Notes: generated by a model from the sequence alone, not told the origin. A stretch of 64,000 nt of DNA from CAIODY01 sp046051225 (GCA_046051225.1 JBJOOR010000002.1:248001-312000); one strand, 5' to 3'. Numbered from the stretch's first letter, positions 8,972-18,800 are shown. Translations and numbers: made by a program.

Positions 8972-10396
8972 ATGAATGTATTAGTAGGTAGAGAAAATGA
9001 GCAAAAAATATTGCTGGAAGCATATCACTCGAAACAATCGGAAATGATAGCTGTACTAGGTAGAAGAAGGGTAGGTAAAACTTTTTTAATAAAGCAAACA
9101 TTTGCAAAATTCGATTTTGAATTTACTGGTATTTTAAATGCTACTAAAGGCGAACAATTAATTGCATTCACAAAGAAAATTGAACAATTCAGCGGCAAAA
9201 AAATAATTGATAATCCTACAAATTGGATTGAAGCATTTGAATTGTTAAAAAAATATTTACTTAAAAAGAAAACAAAAAAAGTAATTTTTATTGATGAGCT
9301 GCCATGGCTAGATACTGCCAAATCAAAATTTACTGAAGCTTTAGGTTATTTTTGGAACGATTTTGCATTATACAATAACGTAACATTAGTAGTGTGTGGC
9401 TCATCAGCATCATGGATGATAAAAAATATTGTACGCAGCAAAGGCAGTTTGCATAATAGAATTACGAAGCGAATAGAATTGCATCCTTTTAATTTGTACG
9501 AAACTGAACTGTTTTTGAAAAAGAAAGGAATTGTATTTGATAAATATTCTATTGCACAATTGTACATGGTAATGGGTGGCATTCCATTTTATTTAAATGA
9601 AATAAAGAAAGGCGAAAGTGTAGCGCAAAATATTGATAGAATTTGTTTTACTAAAAATGGCTTACTTTTTAAAGAGTTTGATAATTTATTTGCATCGTTG
9701 TATAGCAATTATAAAACACATATTGCTATTATTAAAATACTATCCTCTAAATGGAAAGGATTATCTAGAAATGAGTTATTAAAACATACTAAATTAACTG
9801 ATGGTGGTGCTATTACAAGAATTTTGGAAGAGTTAGAGTTGTCGTCTTTTATTTCCATCACGTATCCATTTGGTAAAAAAAAGAAAGAGGCTTTATATCG
9901 TGTTGCAGATAATTACAGCATCTTTTATTTACATTTTATTGATGGAATGAACAGTTTGAAAAAAGGTGCATTTGTGAATTTAATGAATACACCTAAATGG
10001 AACAGTTGGAGTGGGTATGCATTTGAAAATACATGTTTTTGTCATTTACCACAAATAGAAAAAAAATTGGGAATAAGCGCTATACATACTGAAAATAGTA
10101 GCTTTTATTATAAGGGAACTGCAACAAAAAAAGGATTTCAAATTGATTTATTAATTGATAGAGCCGATCGGATTATAAATGTATGTGAAATAAAATTTCA
10201 TGATTCAGAATTTACAATTACGAAAGAATATGCTCAAAAATTACGAACAACACTAGCAGGATTTAAAACAGTTACAAAAAGCAAGAAAAATTTATTTCTT
10301 ACTTTTATAACCACACTTGGAATTTCTGAAAATTCTCATTCAAAAACTATTGTTCAAAATGAATTAACTTTAAGTGATTTGTTTTCTAATGCTTAA
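8972..10396 (+). CDS. AAA ATPase with winged-helix and C-terminal PD-(D/E)XK-like (DUF234) domain
   Basis: A 474-residue protein of the archaeal-type ATPase (PF01637)/DUF234 class. Walker A is GRRRVGKT (30-37), Walker B is VIFIDELPWLD (104-114), with a sensor CGSSASWM (142-149) and basic NRITKRI (162-168). A winged-helix segment follows (LSRNELLKHTKLTDGGA, 264-280). The C-terminus has the pattern of a PD-(D/E)XK nuclease-like fold: GYAFE (348-352), IDLLID (391-396, D392) and CEIKF (405-409, E406-x-K408). Substrate and role are unknown for this family, which is common in archaea and Bacteroidota. It stands alone between two inverted hairpin repeats, suggesting a self-contained element. Whether it cuts DNA is untested. 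Confidence 0.85.
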   Translation: MNVLVGRENEQKILLEAYHSKQSEMIAVLGRRRVGKTFLIKQTFAKFDFEFTGILNATKGEQLIAFTKKIEQFSGKKIIDNPTNWIEAFELLKKYLLKKKTKKVIFIDELPWLDTAKSKFTEALGYFWNDFALYNNVTLVVCGSSASWMIKNIVRSKGSLHNRITKRIELHPFNLYETELFLKKKGIVFDKYSIAQLYMVMGGIPFYLNEIKKGESVAQNIDRICFTKNGLLFKEFDNLFASLYSNYKTHIAIIKILSSKWKGLSRNELLKHTKLTDGGAITRILEELELSSFISITYPFGKKKKEALYRVADNYSIFYLHFIDGMNSLKKGAFVNLMNTPKWNSWSGYAFENTCFCHLPQIEKKLGISAIHTENSSFYYKGTATKKGFQIDLLIDRADRIINVCEIKFHDSEFTITKEYAQKLRTTLAGFKTVTKSKKNLFLTFITTLGISENSHSKTIVQNELTLSDLFSNA

Positions 10397-10438
10397 GGGT
10401 ATTTTGTTTTGGGAGTTATTTAGATTTAGGTATTTAAA

Positions 10439-10497
10439 AATAGTTGTCGGAATCTATCTTTTTTTGCTACATTCCGACAGCTATTTTCTGAAAATAG
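10439..10497 (+). repeat. Right end hairpin (TGTCGGAAT-N17-ATTCCGACA), inverse of the left end
   Basis: Arms lie at 10445-10453 and 10471-10479 with a 17-nt spacer, the same length as on the left. A second small inverted repeat CTATTTT-CTG-AAAATAG (10481-10497) overlaps its outer edge. Lying 43 nt after the stop codon, it could also stop transcription, but it lacks the GC-stem plus T-run form of the other terminators here. Confidence 0.8.
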
Positions 10498-10581
10498 AAT
10501 TTATTTATTTGCCGATGTTTTTTTTATATTATATTCATTTAGTAAACAAATTGTATTTTCGCAATTCTAAAAAACAATCAC

Positions 10582-12633
10582 ATGAATTTTACTAAACATT
10601 TTTTCGCAGTAATTTCGATTACCATTTTTCTTTTTTCTTGTACCCAAAAAAATAAAGAAGCGGCGCAAATGCCCGACCCATTAGCATCACACATTGATAG
10701 CACTATCAATCCGGGTGATAATTTTTGGCGATATGCTAACAATGGTTGGTTCAAACAACATCCCATTATTGCATCAGAAAATAGCAATGGAATTTGGCGC
10801 ACCATTCAAGATACTATCAATGCTGAAATATTGCAAGTTTGCCAAAAAGCAGTGAATGAAAAAAGCGAAGTGGGTAGCAACAAACAAAAAATTGGTGATT
10901 TTTATTTTAGTGGAATGGATACCGCAAACATTGACAAACAAGGCATTTCGCCGATTGCCAATGAATTGAAAAAGATTGACGAAATAAAATCTATCAGCGA
11001 TTTAGCGGCTGCTATGGCGCATTTGCAAAGCATTGGCGCTGGTGTTGGCTTTAGTTATGGCGTTGGACGTGATGATAAAATCGCCAGCAAATATGCAGTG
11101 TGGTTAGGTCAGGGTGGATTGGGTTTGCCCGATAGAGATTATTATTTTGAAAATGATGCTCGTACAAAAATGATTCGTGCAGAATATTTAAAGTACATGA
11201 CTTTTATGCTTACTCAAGTTGACCCAGACCCAAAAGGCGAATTTGATTTAAAATACGCAACTGAAGTAATGAACTTAGAAACTGCTTTGGCAAAGGCTTC
11301 ACGTAAGTTAGAAAATTTAAGAGACCCTTATAAAAATTACAACAAGATGACTTTGGCAAAAGTAAATGCTATGACACCATCATTTAAATGGAATGAATTT
11401 GCAACTGCTTTTGGTTTGAAAAATGTGGATACGATGATTGTTGGGCAGCCTGAATTTGTAAGTGCATTTGAAAATGCGTTGCATCAGTTCCCTATTCCTG
11501 TTTGGCAAAATTATTTCAAATTTCATTTGGTGAATGAATATGCGCCTTACTTATCGAGCAACTTTGAAAAAGAAAATTTCCATTTCTTCTCACAAATATT
11601 TGGTGGTGTGAAAGAGCAAAAGCCTCGTTGGAAAAGAGTTGTAGAGAATACCGATGGTTTGTTGGGTGAATTAATCGGGCAAGTGTATGTGAAAGAATAT
11701 TTACCTGCTGGCGCAAAAGAAAAAATTACGGAGATTGGAAAAGCGATTGCTGATGTATATGCTGAACACATCAAAGCATTGGATTGGATGAGCGATAGCA
11801 CCAAACAAAAAGCCTTGTATAAGTTGAGCAAAATCACGATGAAAATGGGTTATCCTGATAAATGGAAAGACATGAGCAATTTGAAAATTGATAGAAACAG
11901 TTATGCCGCAAACGTTCTACAATGCAGCGTTTGGCAACATCAATACAACACGAATAAATACGGCAAACCAGTTGACAGAACCGAATGGAACATGGAGCCA
12001 CAAACCTACAACGCTTACTACGAGCCAACTAACAACGAAATTGTGATTCCTGCTTGCAACATTATTGTGCCAGGTTATGAAGGCAGAATGCCCGATGATG
12101 CAGTGTTGTATGGTGTGATTGGTGGCAGCACGATTGGTCATGAAATTACACATGGCTTTGATGACCAAGGAAGTCAGTATGACCCTGAAGGCAATTTACG
12201 CAATTGGTGGAGCAAAGAAGACAAAGCAAAATTTGATAAAAAGACCAAACAAATTGTGGCGCAATTCAATCAATACAAAGTGTTGGATAGTTTGAAAATA
12301 AATGGTGAAGCCACACAAGGCGAAAACATTGCCGATTTAGGCGGTGTGGTGATGGGCTACGAAGCTTTCAAAAAAACCAAACAAGGACAAAGCAATGAAA
12401 AGATAGGTGGCTTAACACCCGACCAACGTTATTTCTTGAGTTATGCTTATAGCTGGATGGTGCAAATGCGCCCTGAATCAATGGCACGAAGAATTAAAAC
12501 AGATGTGCATTCGCCTGCTGAATACCGTGTGATTGGACCTGTGAGCAACAACGAAAACTTTTATAAAGCTTTCAACATAAAACCTAGTCAATTCATGTAT
12601 CGCAGCGATAGCGCAAGGGTGAAGATTTGGTAA
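10582..12633 (+). CDS. M13-family (neprilysin/PepO-like) zinc metallopeptidase lipoprotein
   Basis: A 683-residue exported endopeptidase. The N-terminus MNFTKHFFAVISITIFLFSC ends in a lipobox cysteine, predicting a lipoprotein. The M13 N-terminal domain begins PGDNFWRYANNGWFK. The catalytic zinc site is HEITH (520-524) with the third ligand in GENIADLGG (E581, D585), and NAYYEPTNNEIVIPA is the conserved substrate strand. The C-terminus ends in VKIW, as in the family. It probably cleaves oligopeptides in the periplasm or at the surface. It is followed by a 33-nt palindrome. Confidence 0.95.
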   Translation: MNFTKHFFAVISITIFLFSCTQKNKEAAQMPDPLASHIDSTINPGDNFWRYANNGWFKQHPIIASENSNGIWRTIQDTINAEILQVCQKAVNEKSEVGSNKQKIGDFYFSGMDTANIDKQGISPIANELKKIDEIKSISDLAAAMAHLQSIGAGVGFSYGVGRDDKIASKYAVWLGQGGLGLPDRDYYFENDARTKMIRAEYLKYMTFMLTQVDPDPKGEFDLKYATEVMNLETALAKASRKLENLRDPYKNYNKMTLAKVNAMTPSFKWNEFATAFGLKNVDTMIVGQPEFVSAFENALHQFPIPVWQNYFKFHLVNEYAPYLSSNFEKENFHFFSQIFGGVKEQKPRWKRVVENTDGLLGELIGQVYVKEYLPAGAKEKITEIGKAIADVYAEHIKALDWMSDSTKQKALYKLSKITMKMGYPDKWKDMSNLKIDRNSYAANVLQCSVWQHQYNTNKYGKPVDRTEWNMEPQTYNAYYEPTNNEIVIPACNIIVPGYEGRMPDDAVLYGVIGGSTIGHEITHGFDDQGSQYDPEGNLRNWWSKEDKAKFDKKTKQIVAQFNQYKVLDSLKINGEATQGENIADLGGVVMGYEAFKKTKQGQSNEKIGGLTPDQRYFLSYAYSWMVQMRPESMARRIKTDVHSPAEYRVIGPVSNNENFYKAFNIKPSQFMYRSDSARVKIW

Positions 12634-12635
12634 GA

Positions 12636-12667
12636 ACGATGAGTTATGAATGATGAACAATGAATTG
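12636..12667. repeat. Short ATGAATTATGA-like degenerate tandem repeat
   Basis: The sequence after the M13 stop (GATGAGTTATGAATGATGAA) repeats a TATGAAT/GATGAA unit. The same type of sequence (GAATTATGAGTTATGAAT) lies directly upstream of alaS at 36870-36898. It encodes nothing obvious. Confidence 0.5.
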
Positions 12668-12700
12668 AACCTTTCCAAGTTTTAAAAACTTGGAAAGGTT
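12668..12700. repeat. 33-nt perfect palindrome of the AACCT...TTTAAA...AGGTT type
   Basis: The 15-nt arms AACCTTTCCAAGTTT and AAACTTGGAAAGGTT are exact complements around a 3-nt centre. It may serve as the terminator of the M13 peptidase gene. A palindrome of the same length and plan lies inside the GH92 gene at 15975-16007, pointing to a dispersed repeat family. Confidence 0.8.
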
Positions 12701-12763
12701 TGCAATGGAGCTGCTAATGTGAAGTCTTTGCGCAGCTTCGATTCAACAAACAACCTAACTATT

Positions 12764-13723
12764 ATGAAGATGAGTATAAAATTATTCTTTCAAAATTTTG
12801 TTTTTATTTTTTTCGCTTGTTTGTTTTTTCAACATTCAGCAGAAGCGAAAACTTTGAAAAAGATTTACTATAATAAATATTGGATAAAAGTTTCGAAGAA
12901 CAAAAATCCATTCTACTATAGAATTTACATACAATCTAAAGACAAAGCGAACAGAAAAATATATTTCGTTCATGATTATTACATGAATGATACCCTTCAA
13001 TTTGAAGGGTATTTAAAATCGTTACATTCTAATTGGCATATTGGTAAAGCAACTTGGTATTATTCTAATGGCAAAGTAAGAACAACCGCATACTTTGACT
13101 ACAATGGAAAAAAGAATGGAGAGTATGTTGGTTATTTTCCTTCAGGAAAAATTGAGTTGAAAAAATTTTTTCTAAATGATAGTATAGTAGGCAACGTTTA
13201 CAGAAAATATGCTGATGATGATTCTGTTTATCTTACTTCATCTTACAATCAAAATGGAAAGATTGATGGAGATGTTAACGTTTATGGTTCAACGCATAAA
13301 AAATTAAGAACTGGAAATTATAAAGATGGTAAATGCGTTAGCATAAGAAGCTTTGGTACTAATGGAAATGATACTATTTACACACCATTGTTTATACAAC
13401 CTGAATATCCAAAGGGGTTTAATGAATTTACTAATTTTTTTTCTAAACAATTACGGCGAAGAATGCTTGATTATCACAATGATGATTTACTGGGTAGGTT
13501 AAAAATTAGCTGCAAAATTGATAGGAATGGCAAGCTACATGATTTTTATCCTTATTTTTATACGGATGAAAATTTGGCAAAAGAAGCAATAGATATTTTA
13601 GAAAATTGTCAGCAATGGACTCCATCCAAAGTTGCTGGATATGTAGAACCAACTGAAATTTATTTTTACTTTGATTATTACGAAACCAATAGTCATTGCT
13701 ATTATACTGTTTCATTTTTTTAA
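12764..13723 (+). CDS. Secreted MORN-variant repeat protein with TonB C-terminal-like domain
   Basis: The start is placed at ATG 12764, where a signal peptide begins (MKMSIKLFFQNFVFIFFACL ... HSAEA); a GTG 45 nt upstream in frame would bury it. About 319 residues. The middle carries YwqK/MORN-variant repeats such as GKATWYYSNGKVRTTAYFDY and GEYVGYFPSGKIELKKFF, spaced ~23 residues apart. The C-terminus (LGRLKISCKIDRNGKLHDFY ... CQQWTPSKVAGYVEPTEIYF) follows the TonB C-terminal pattern, where such domains usually contact periplasmic or outer-membrane partners. The combination is seen in Bacteroidota but its role is unknown. Confidence 0.65.
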   Translation: MKMSIKLFFQNFVFIFFACLFFQHSAEAKTLKKIYYNKYWIKVSKNKNPFYYRIYIQSKDKANRKIYFVHDYYMNDTLQFEGYLKSLHSNWHIGKATWYYSNGKVRTTAYFDYNGKKNGEYVGYFPSGKIELKKFFLNDSIVGNVYRKYADDDSVYLTSSYNQNGKIDGDVNVYGSTHKKLRTGNYKDGKCVSIRSFGTNGNDTIYTPLFIQPEYPKGFNEFTNFFSKQLRRRMLDYHNDDLLGRLKISCKIDRNGKLHDFYPYFYTDENLAKEAIDILENCQQWTPSKVAGYVEPTEIYFYFDYYETNSHCYYTVSFF

Positions 13724-13737
13724 AACTCAGTATAACT

Positions 13738-13794
13738 GCTTGTCGACAAGCGTAGTCTCCAACTACGCTTCCGCTGAAAGCAATCGCTGATTGC
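13738..13794. repeat. REP-like cluster of three small hairpins
   Basis: Within 57 nt lie a 14-nt palindrome GCTTGTCGACAAGC (13738-13751), a hairpin AAGCGTAGT/ACTACGCTT (13748-13756 and 13762-13770) and a hairpin GCAATC-GCT-GATTGC (13780-13794). The block is GC-richer than its surroundings. This layout resembles REP-type elements mobilised by Y1 (RAYT) transposases; no such transposase gene is in the window. Confidence 0.6.
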
Positions 13795-13981
13795 GATAAA
13801 TATTTTACAACTGCAAAAGCCAATCTATTAGTTGTTGCTAAATTAAAACAATGTATACGAGTTTAGCTACTTGGTAACAACTTGATTCAATAATTTAGGT
13901 ATCTGCATTAAGGTTTCATTTCATTTTTTGTAAGGCATAATTCAATTTTATATACTTAATATTGCTTTTTAATTTTTATTC

Positions 13982-15856
13982 ATGAAAAAAATATTTTTAG
14001 TATCTCTTTCAGCATTTTTATTTTTTAATTGCCAGCATAAAAAAACATCGGTAAGTAATAATTTGAATATAGATAAACATGATTATCATTCTTTTGCCCA
14101 GCCCGAAAACGCTGTAGTAAAGCATCTTTCATTAAACTTAAATGTTGATTTTGAAAAAAATATAGTAAGTGGTTTTGCGAATTGGAATATTGAAACACAC
14201 AATAATGCTACCGAAATTATTTTTGATACTCGTGATTTATCGATTGAAAAAATTACATTGAATGATGGTGCAGTAAATGCAAAATTTGAAGTAAAACCAA
14301 TCGTTAAATTTTTGGGCAATGCCTTGCATATTGCTATTGATAGTACTACCAAAAAAGTTTGTATCTATTATCATACTTCGCCTAATGCTGCTGCTGTTCA
14401 ATGGTTAAAGCCCGAACAAACTGCTGGTAAAAAACAACCATTTTTATTTACACAATCCGAGGCTATTTTAGCAAGAACATGGATTCCATGCCAAGATGGA
14501 CCAGGTATTCGATTTACTTATGATGCTACTATTCATTGCCCAAAAAATTTAATGGCAGTGATGAGTGTAGCAAATAATGCCACTGAATTAAATAAAGATG
14601 GCGTATATCATTATACCCAACCAAAGCCTATTCCAAGCTATTTAATGGCATTAGCTGTTGGAGAAATTGCATTTAAACGAATTGATAATAGATGTGGAAT
14701 TTATGCCGAATTGCCAATGGTTGAAAAAGTGGCTTGGGAATTTGCTGATATGGGCAAAATGGTAAATGCTGCCGAAAAGCTTTATGGTCCTTATGCTTGG
14801 GGAAGATATGATGTAGTTGTATTGCCGCCAAGTTTTCCTTTTGGTGGTATGGAAAATCCTTGTTTAACTTTTGCAACACCTACTGTAGTTGCTGGTGATA
14901 GAAGTTTGGTAGCGCTTGTAGCGCATGAATTGGCGCATAGTTGGAGCGGAAATTTAACAACTAATGCCACATGGAATGATTTTTGGCTAAACGAAGGCTT
15001 TACCGTTTATTTTGAACAACGCATCATGGAAGACTTATACGGAAAGGATTACAGCGAAATGCTAGCGAATTTAAGTGTACAAGATTTAAAAAATACATTA
15101 AAAGATTTGGGCGAAAAAAATGCAGACACACATTTAAAATTAAATTTAAAAGGTAGAGACCCTGATGATGGAATGAATGATATAGCTTACAATAAAGGCT
15201 ATTTATTTTTAAGATTGATGGAAGAAAAATCGGGTAGAGAAAAGTGGGATGAGTTTTTGAAAAACTATTTTGCTGTTCATGCTTTTCAATCTATTACCAC
15301 CGAAGAATTTGTTGATTATTTGAATCAAAATTTAATTCAACCTAATGCCGATAAATTTAAAACCGTATCAATCAATGATTGGATTTATGCTGCTGGATTG
15401 CCTGCAAATGCGCCTGTGATAAAAGCTTTAAGATTTGATATTGTTGATACTCAAATCAATTTTTTTCTTAAAAATAATTTGATTGATAAAACTGTTACAG
15501 CAAATTGGAGCACACATGAATGGTTGCATTTTATCAATAATTTACCTGAAAAATTATCCGAAAAACAGCTAGATGATGTAGATGCAGCATATCATTTTAC
15601 TGAAAGTAGCAATTGTGAAATTGCTGATGCTTGGTATTATTTATGTTTGAAAAACAATTATACAAAAATTAATTCGGCAATGGAAAAATTTCTCTGTACA
15701 GTCGGCAGAAGAAAATTTTTACTACCATTATATGGCGAAATGATGAAAACCGAACAGGGTAAAATTTTAGCAAATAAAATATATGCTAAAGCTAGAAATG
15801 GCTACCATAGTGTATCACAACAAACAATTGATGAAATGCTGCACTTCAAAAAATAA
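13982..15856 (+). CDS. M1-family aminopeptidase (leukotriene A4 hydrolase-like) lipoprotein
   Basis: A 624-residue exported aminopeptidase. The signal peptide MKKIFLVSLSAFLFFNC ends in a probable lipobox cysteine. The substrate-binding GGMEN motif (288-292) and zinc site HELAHSW (315-321) with the third ligand E338 in LNEGF give the full HExxH-x18-E pattern. The C-terminal helical domain (from ~490) matches the LTA4H/RNPEP subgroup rather than PepN. It likely trims peptides in the envelope, complementing the M13 peptidase upstream. It converges with the GH92 gene at only 9 nt spacing with no terminator between. Confidence 0.93.
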   Translation: MKKIFLVSLSAFLFFNCQHKKTSVSNNLNIDKHDYHSFAQPENAVVKHLSLNLNVDFEKNIVSGFANWNIETHNNATEIIFDTRDLSIEKITLNDGAVNAKFEVKPIVKFLGNALHIAIDSTTKKVCIYYHTSPNAAAVQWLKPEQTAGKKQPFLFTQSEAILARTWIPCQDGPGIRFTYDATIHCPKNLMAVMSVANNATELNKDGVYHYTQPKPIPSYLMALAVGEIAFKRIDNRCGIYAELPMVEKVAWEFADMGKMVNAAEKLYGPYAWGRYDVVVLPPSFPFGGMENPCLTFATPTVVAGDRSLVALVAHELAHSWSGNLTTNATWNDFWLNEGFTVYFEQRIMEDLYGKDYSEMLANLSVQDLKNTLKDLGEKNADTHLKLNLKGRDPDDGMNDIAYNKGYLFLRLMEEKSGREKWDEFLKNYFAVHAFQSITTEEFVDYLNQNLIQPNADKFKTVSINDWIYAAGLPANAPVIKALRFDIVDTQINFFLKNNLIDKTVTANWSTHEWLHFINNLPEKLSEKQLDDVDAAYHFTESSNCEIADAWYYLCLKNNYTKINSAMEKFLCTVGRRKFLLPLYGEMMKTEQGKILANKIYAKARNGYHSVSQQTIDEMLHFKK

Positions 15857-15865
15857 ATTGTTTTA

Positions 15866-18800
15866 TCATTCCTCTATCAAAATTTCATCTACAAACAACC
15901 AAGCTGGTTCGCCTTTGCTCCAATGCCAAGCTGGCAATTTGCCATAATTTTTTGCAGTTACTTTATAATACCTGAAACCTGACAGGTTTTTAAAACCTGT
16001 CAGGTTTACTTTCACATCTTTTATCAGCGCATGATTAATCGTATCACTCACATTTGTTTTTACGGTAGAAATTGGTTCAAAAGTTTTTCTATCATTGCTG
16101 CCTTCAAAAATTACTTGCGGTGGCATCATCACCCAAGCGCCTTGGTCTTGCAAACAACCTAGCCCGATTGATTTTAAAGTTTTTGAAGAACCCACATCAA
16201 TAATGCCTACAAAATCTTTCCCTGCATAACCTTGCCAGTTACCAATGCGCCAGTTTTCCGAGCCACGTTCTAAATCAATCAAAGCATCTTCGCCACCGGC
16301 GGCGTAGAGATTATCGTATTTTGAAATTAACTGCAAACGGCGGTTGGAAGGCAACATTCTGAATTCTGAAGTAATCACAGCACTTTTTTCTTTTGAAGTT
16401 TCATTCATTGAATAAGCAGAAATTTTACAAGATTTATTGATGACAAAAGAATTTTTGTAAGGCTGAAAATCTTTTCCATTCATTGAAAAATAAATAGGCA
16501 AAATGTTAATCGTTTTTATTTCAACACGAAAAGAATCGTTGAAGTTTTTTGAAGAGTTGTTGAAGAATGGAGTGATGGTAGGAAAATGATAATGTGAGCG
16601 TTGAATTCTTTCTGCATGGATTCCTTCATTTTTATTTTTTGCTGAAAGAATAAATTCAATTGGATGGACAATATCATCATGGCTTATCGTCGTTGAATTG
16701 TATTGATGATTTCTCAATAAAATTTCCTCAACAAAACCTTCTCCATTTTTAGAAATAATAGTTGGATTTTTTGAATCAGAAACAGTCAGTTTTATTGTAT
16801 CAAAATTTGGAATTCCCAAAATGTATTCATCGTCTTTTAACCCAGGGCATAAAGCATACAAGCCCATTGAGCTCATAACATACCATGCACTCATCTGTCC
16901 GCAATCTTCATTGCCAATCAAACCATCAGGAGAATTTTTATAAAATTCATTTACCGTTTTAGAAATTAATTTTCTCATTTCATTATCTCTATTTAATGCA
17001 GCTGAATAACTATAAATCAAATGATGACTTGGTTCATTGCCATGAGCATATTGCCCAATCAATCCAGAAATATCCGCTTGATTTCTTCCGTTTGTTTTTT
17101 CTTTTGCAGAAAATAACTCATCTAAATGTTTTGCTAAACCATTTTTAGACTTGTATAAATCATCAAGCCCATTTAAATCATGTGGCACTGAAACCGAGTA
17201 CTGCCAAGCGTTTGCTTCGGTATAATTATTATTCACTTCATAAGGGTCGAAGTTTTTTACCCAACTTCCGTTTTTCTTTGCTTGAAAAAATCCGTTTTCG
17301 GGGTTGAATAAATTTTTCCAATTCTGCCCACGTTTTTCAAAATAATTGTAGTCATCCGTTTTGCCCAAAGCCTTTGCCATTTGTGCAATACACCAATCAT
17401 CATAAGCATACTCCAATGTTTTTGATACGCTTTCATTATCATCTTCGCTGCTGATATAACCTTTCTCTTTGTAAAATTTCAAACCGTTGCGGTCTTCCAT
17501 GGCGCTGTGTTTCATGGCTTCAAAAGCCAAGTTGGCATCAAAGCCACGAATGCCTTTGTTGTAAGCATCCCAAATCACACTCACACTGTGGTAGCCAATC
17601 ATGCAATCGGTTTCGTTGCTGCTCAATTCCCACACAGGCAAGCGTCCGCCTTGCTGATACTGACATAAAAATGTGTTGATGAAATCGTTGGTTCGCTTGG
17701 TGTCAATAATCGTGAGCAACGGATGCAGCGCACGATAAGTATCCCACAAACTGAAAACGGTGTAGTAATCAAACTTACCTTCGGTGCTGTGAATTTGATT
17801 ATCTCTGCCACGATAACGATTGTCAACATCGCTATACAAAGAAGGATGAATCATGCAATGGTAAAGGGCGGTGTAAAAGATAACCATTTTATCATCTTCT
17901 TTCGACCTCACCCCAGCCCTCTCCGAAGGAGAGGGAGAAAGACCGCCCAAATTGACTTTCGGGTTGTTCAAGTCCTTCTCCTTTGGAGAAGGATTTAGGA
18001 TGAGGTCATCGCTCACTTCAATTTTCCCTAACTCCTTATTCCATAAATCTTGCGCAGCTTTTTTAGTTTTTTCAAAATCCCAACCTGGCAATTCTGAAGT
18101 ACGATTATTCAATGCACCTTTTTCATCACAAGCCGAAATACCTGTTTTGATGAGGATTTCATCGCCTTTATTTACATCAAAAAATAAAAATAATTTTTCA
18201 TCCCCTTTTTTTCCTTTTGTAATTTTTATTTCAACGGGTTCTTTACTGATTTCAAAATCATAAAATAAAGTTTGATTTTTTGCCCAAGCTTTACTTCTTC
18301 TGATTCCAGAAAAATGTGTTTTTGAAATTTGATGAATGCTACCTTCTAACAATTCATCGCGATGCAATAAATTTAAAATGATACAAGCGTCTTCAGCTTT
18401 AGTGAAGGTATATTTTTGCAAACCAACCCGAGGAGTGCTTGTCAGTTCTACATTAATTCCATTGTCCATCAACACGCTGTAATAGCCTGCTTCAGCTTTC
18501 TCGTTTATATGCTTGAACGAAACTGATGGTTGTTTGACTATGTTAATTTGGTAAATTCTACTTCCTTCAACAGATGATTGAATGTCACTACTTAGAAAAA
18601 CAGGTAAGAAAGCAATATCGCCATAATCGCTGCAACCTGTTCCACTCAAATGTGTATGGCTGAAACCATAAATGATGGAATCGTTGTAATAATATCCACC
18701 GCAGCCATCCCAACTGCCATCAATTCTTGTATCAGGGCTTAATTGCACCATACCGAAAGGCGTTGTTGCACCGGGGAATGTATGTCCGTGTCCGCCAGTA

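Larger units (their letters stand above)
8884..10487. mobile_element. ATPase module bounded by inverted, hairpin-forming end repeats
   Basis: A 1.6 kb unit containing one gene (8972-10396). Its ends are inverted copies of each other: the 19 nt at 8884-8902 are the exact reverse complement of 10469-10487, and the 12 nt at 8917-8928 are the exact reverse complement of 10443-10454. Each end is also an imperfect palindrome with TGTCGGAAT/ATTCCGACA arms around a 17-nt spacer. No target-site duplication or transposase is visible, so mobility is inference; the unit could instead be a gene with matched operator and terminator hairpins. Confidence 0.45.

Noticed and set aside
10481..10497. Target-site duplication flanking the ATPase module
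   Set aside because: The sequences outside the two end hairpins do not share a direct repeat; the CTATTTT/AAAATAG pair is a local inverted repeat.
12719..12763. GTG start 45 nt upstream for the MORN-variant protein
   Set aside because: It places a polar stretch before the signal peptide that begins at ATG 12764; the ATG gives a normal exported protein.
17723..18263. Plus-strand reading frames across the GH92 gene, one containing HPSPLRRRGRKT
   Set aside because: They are antisense shadows; the pattern comes from the inserted repeat, which is open in several frames.
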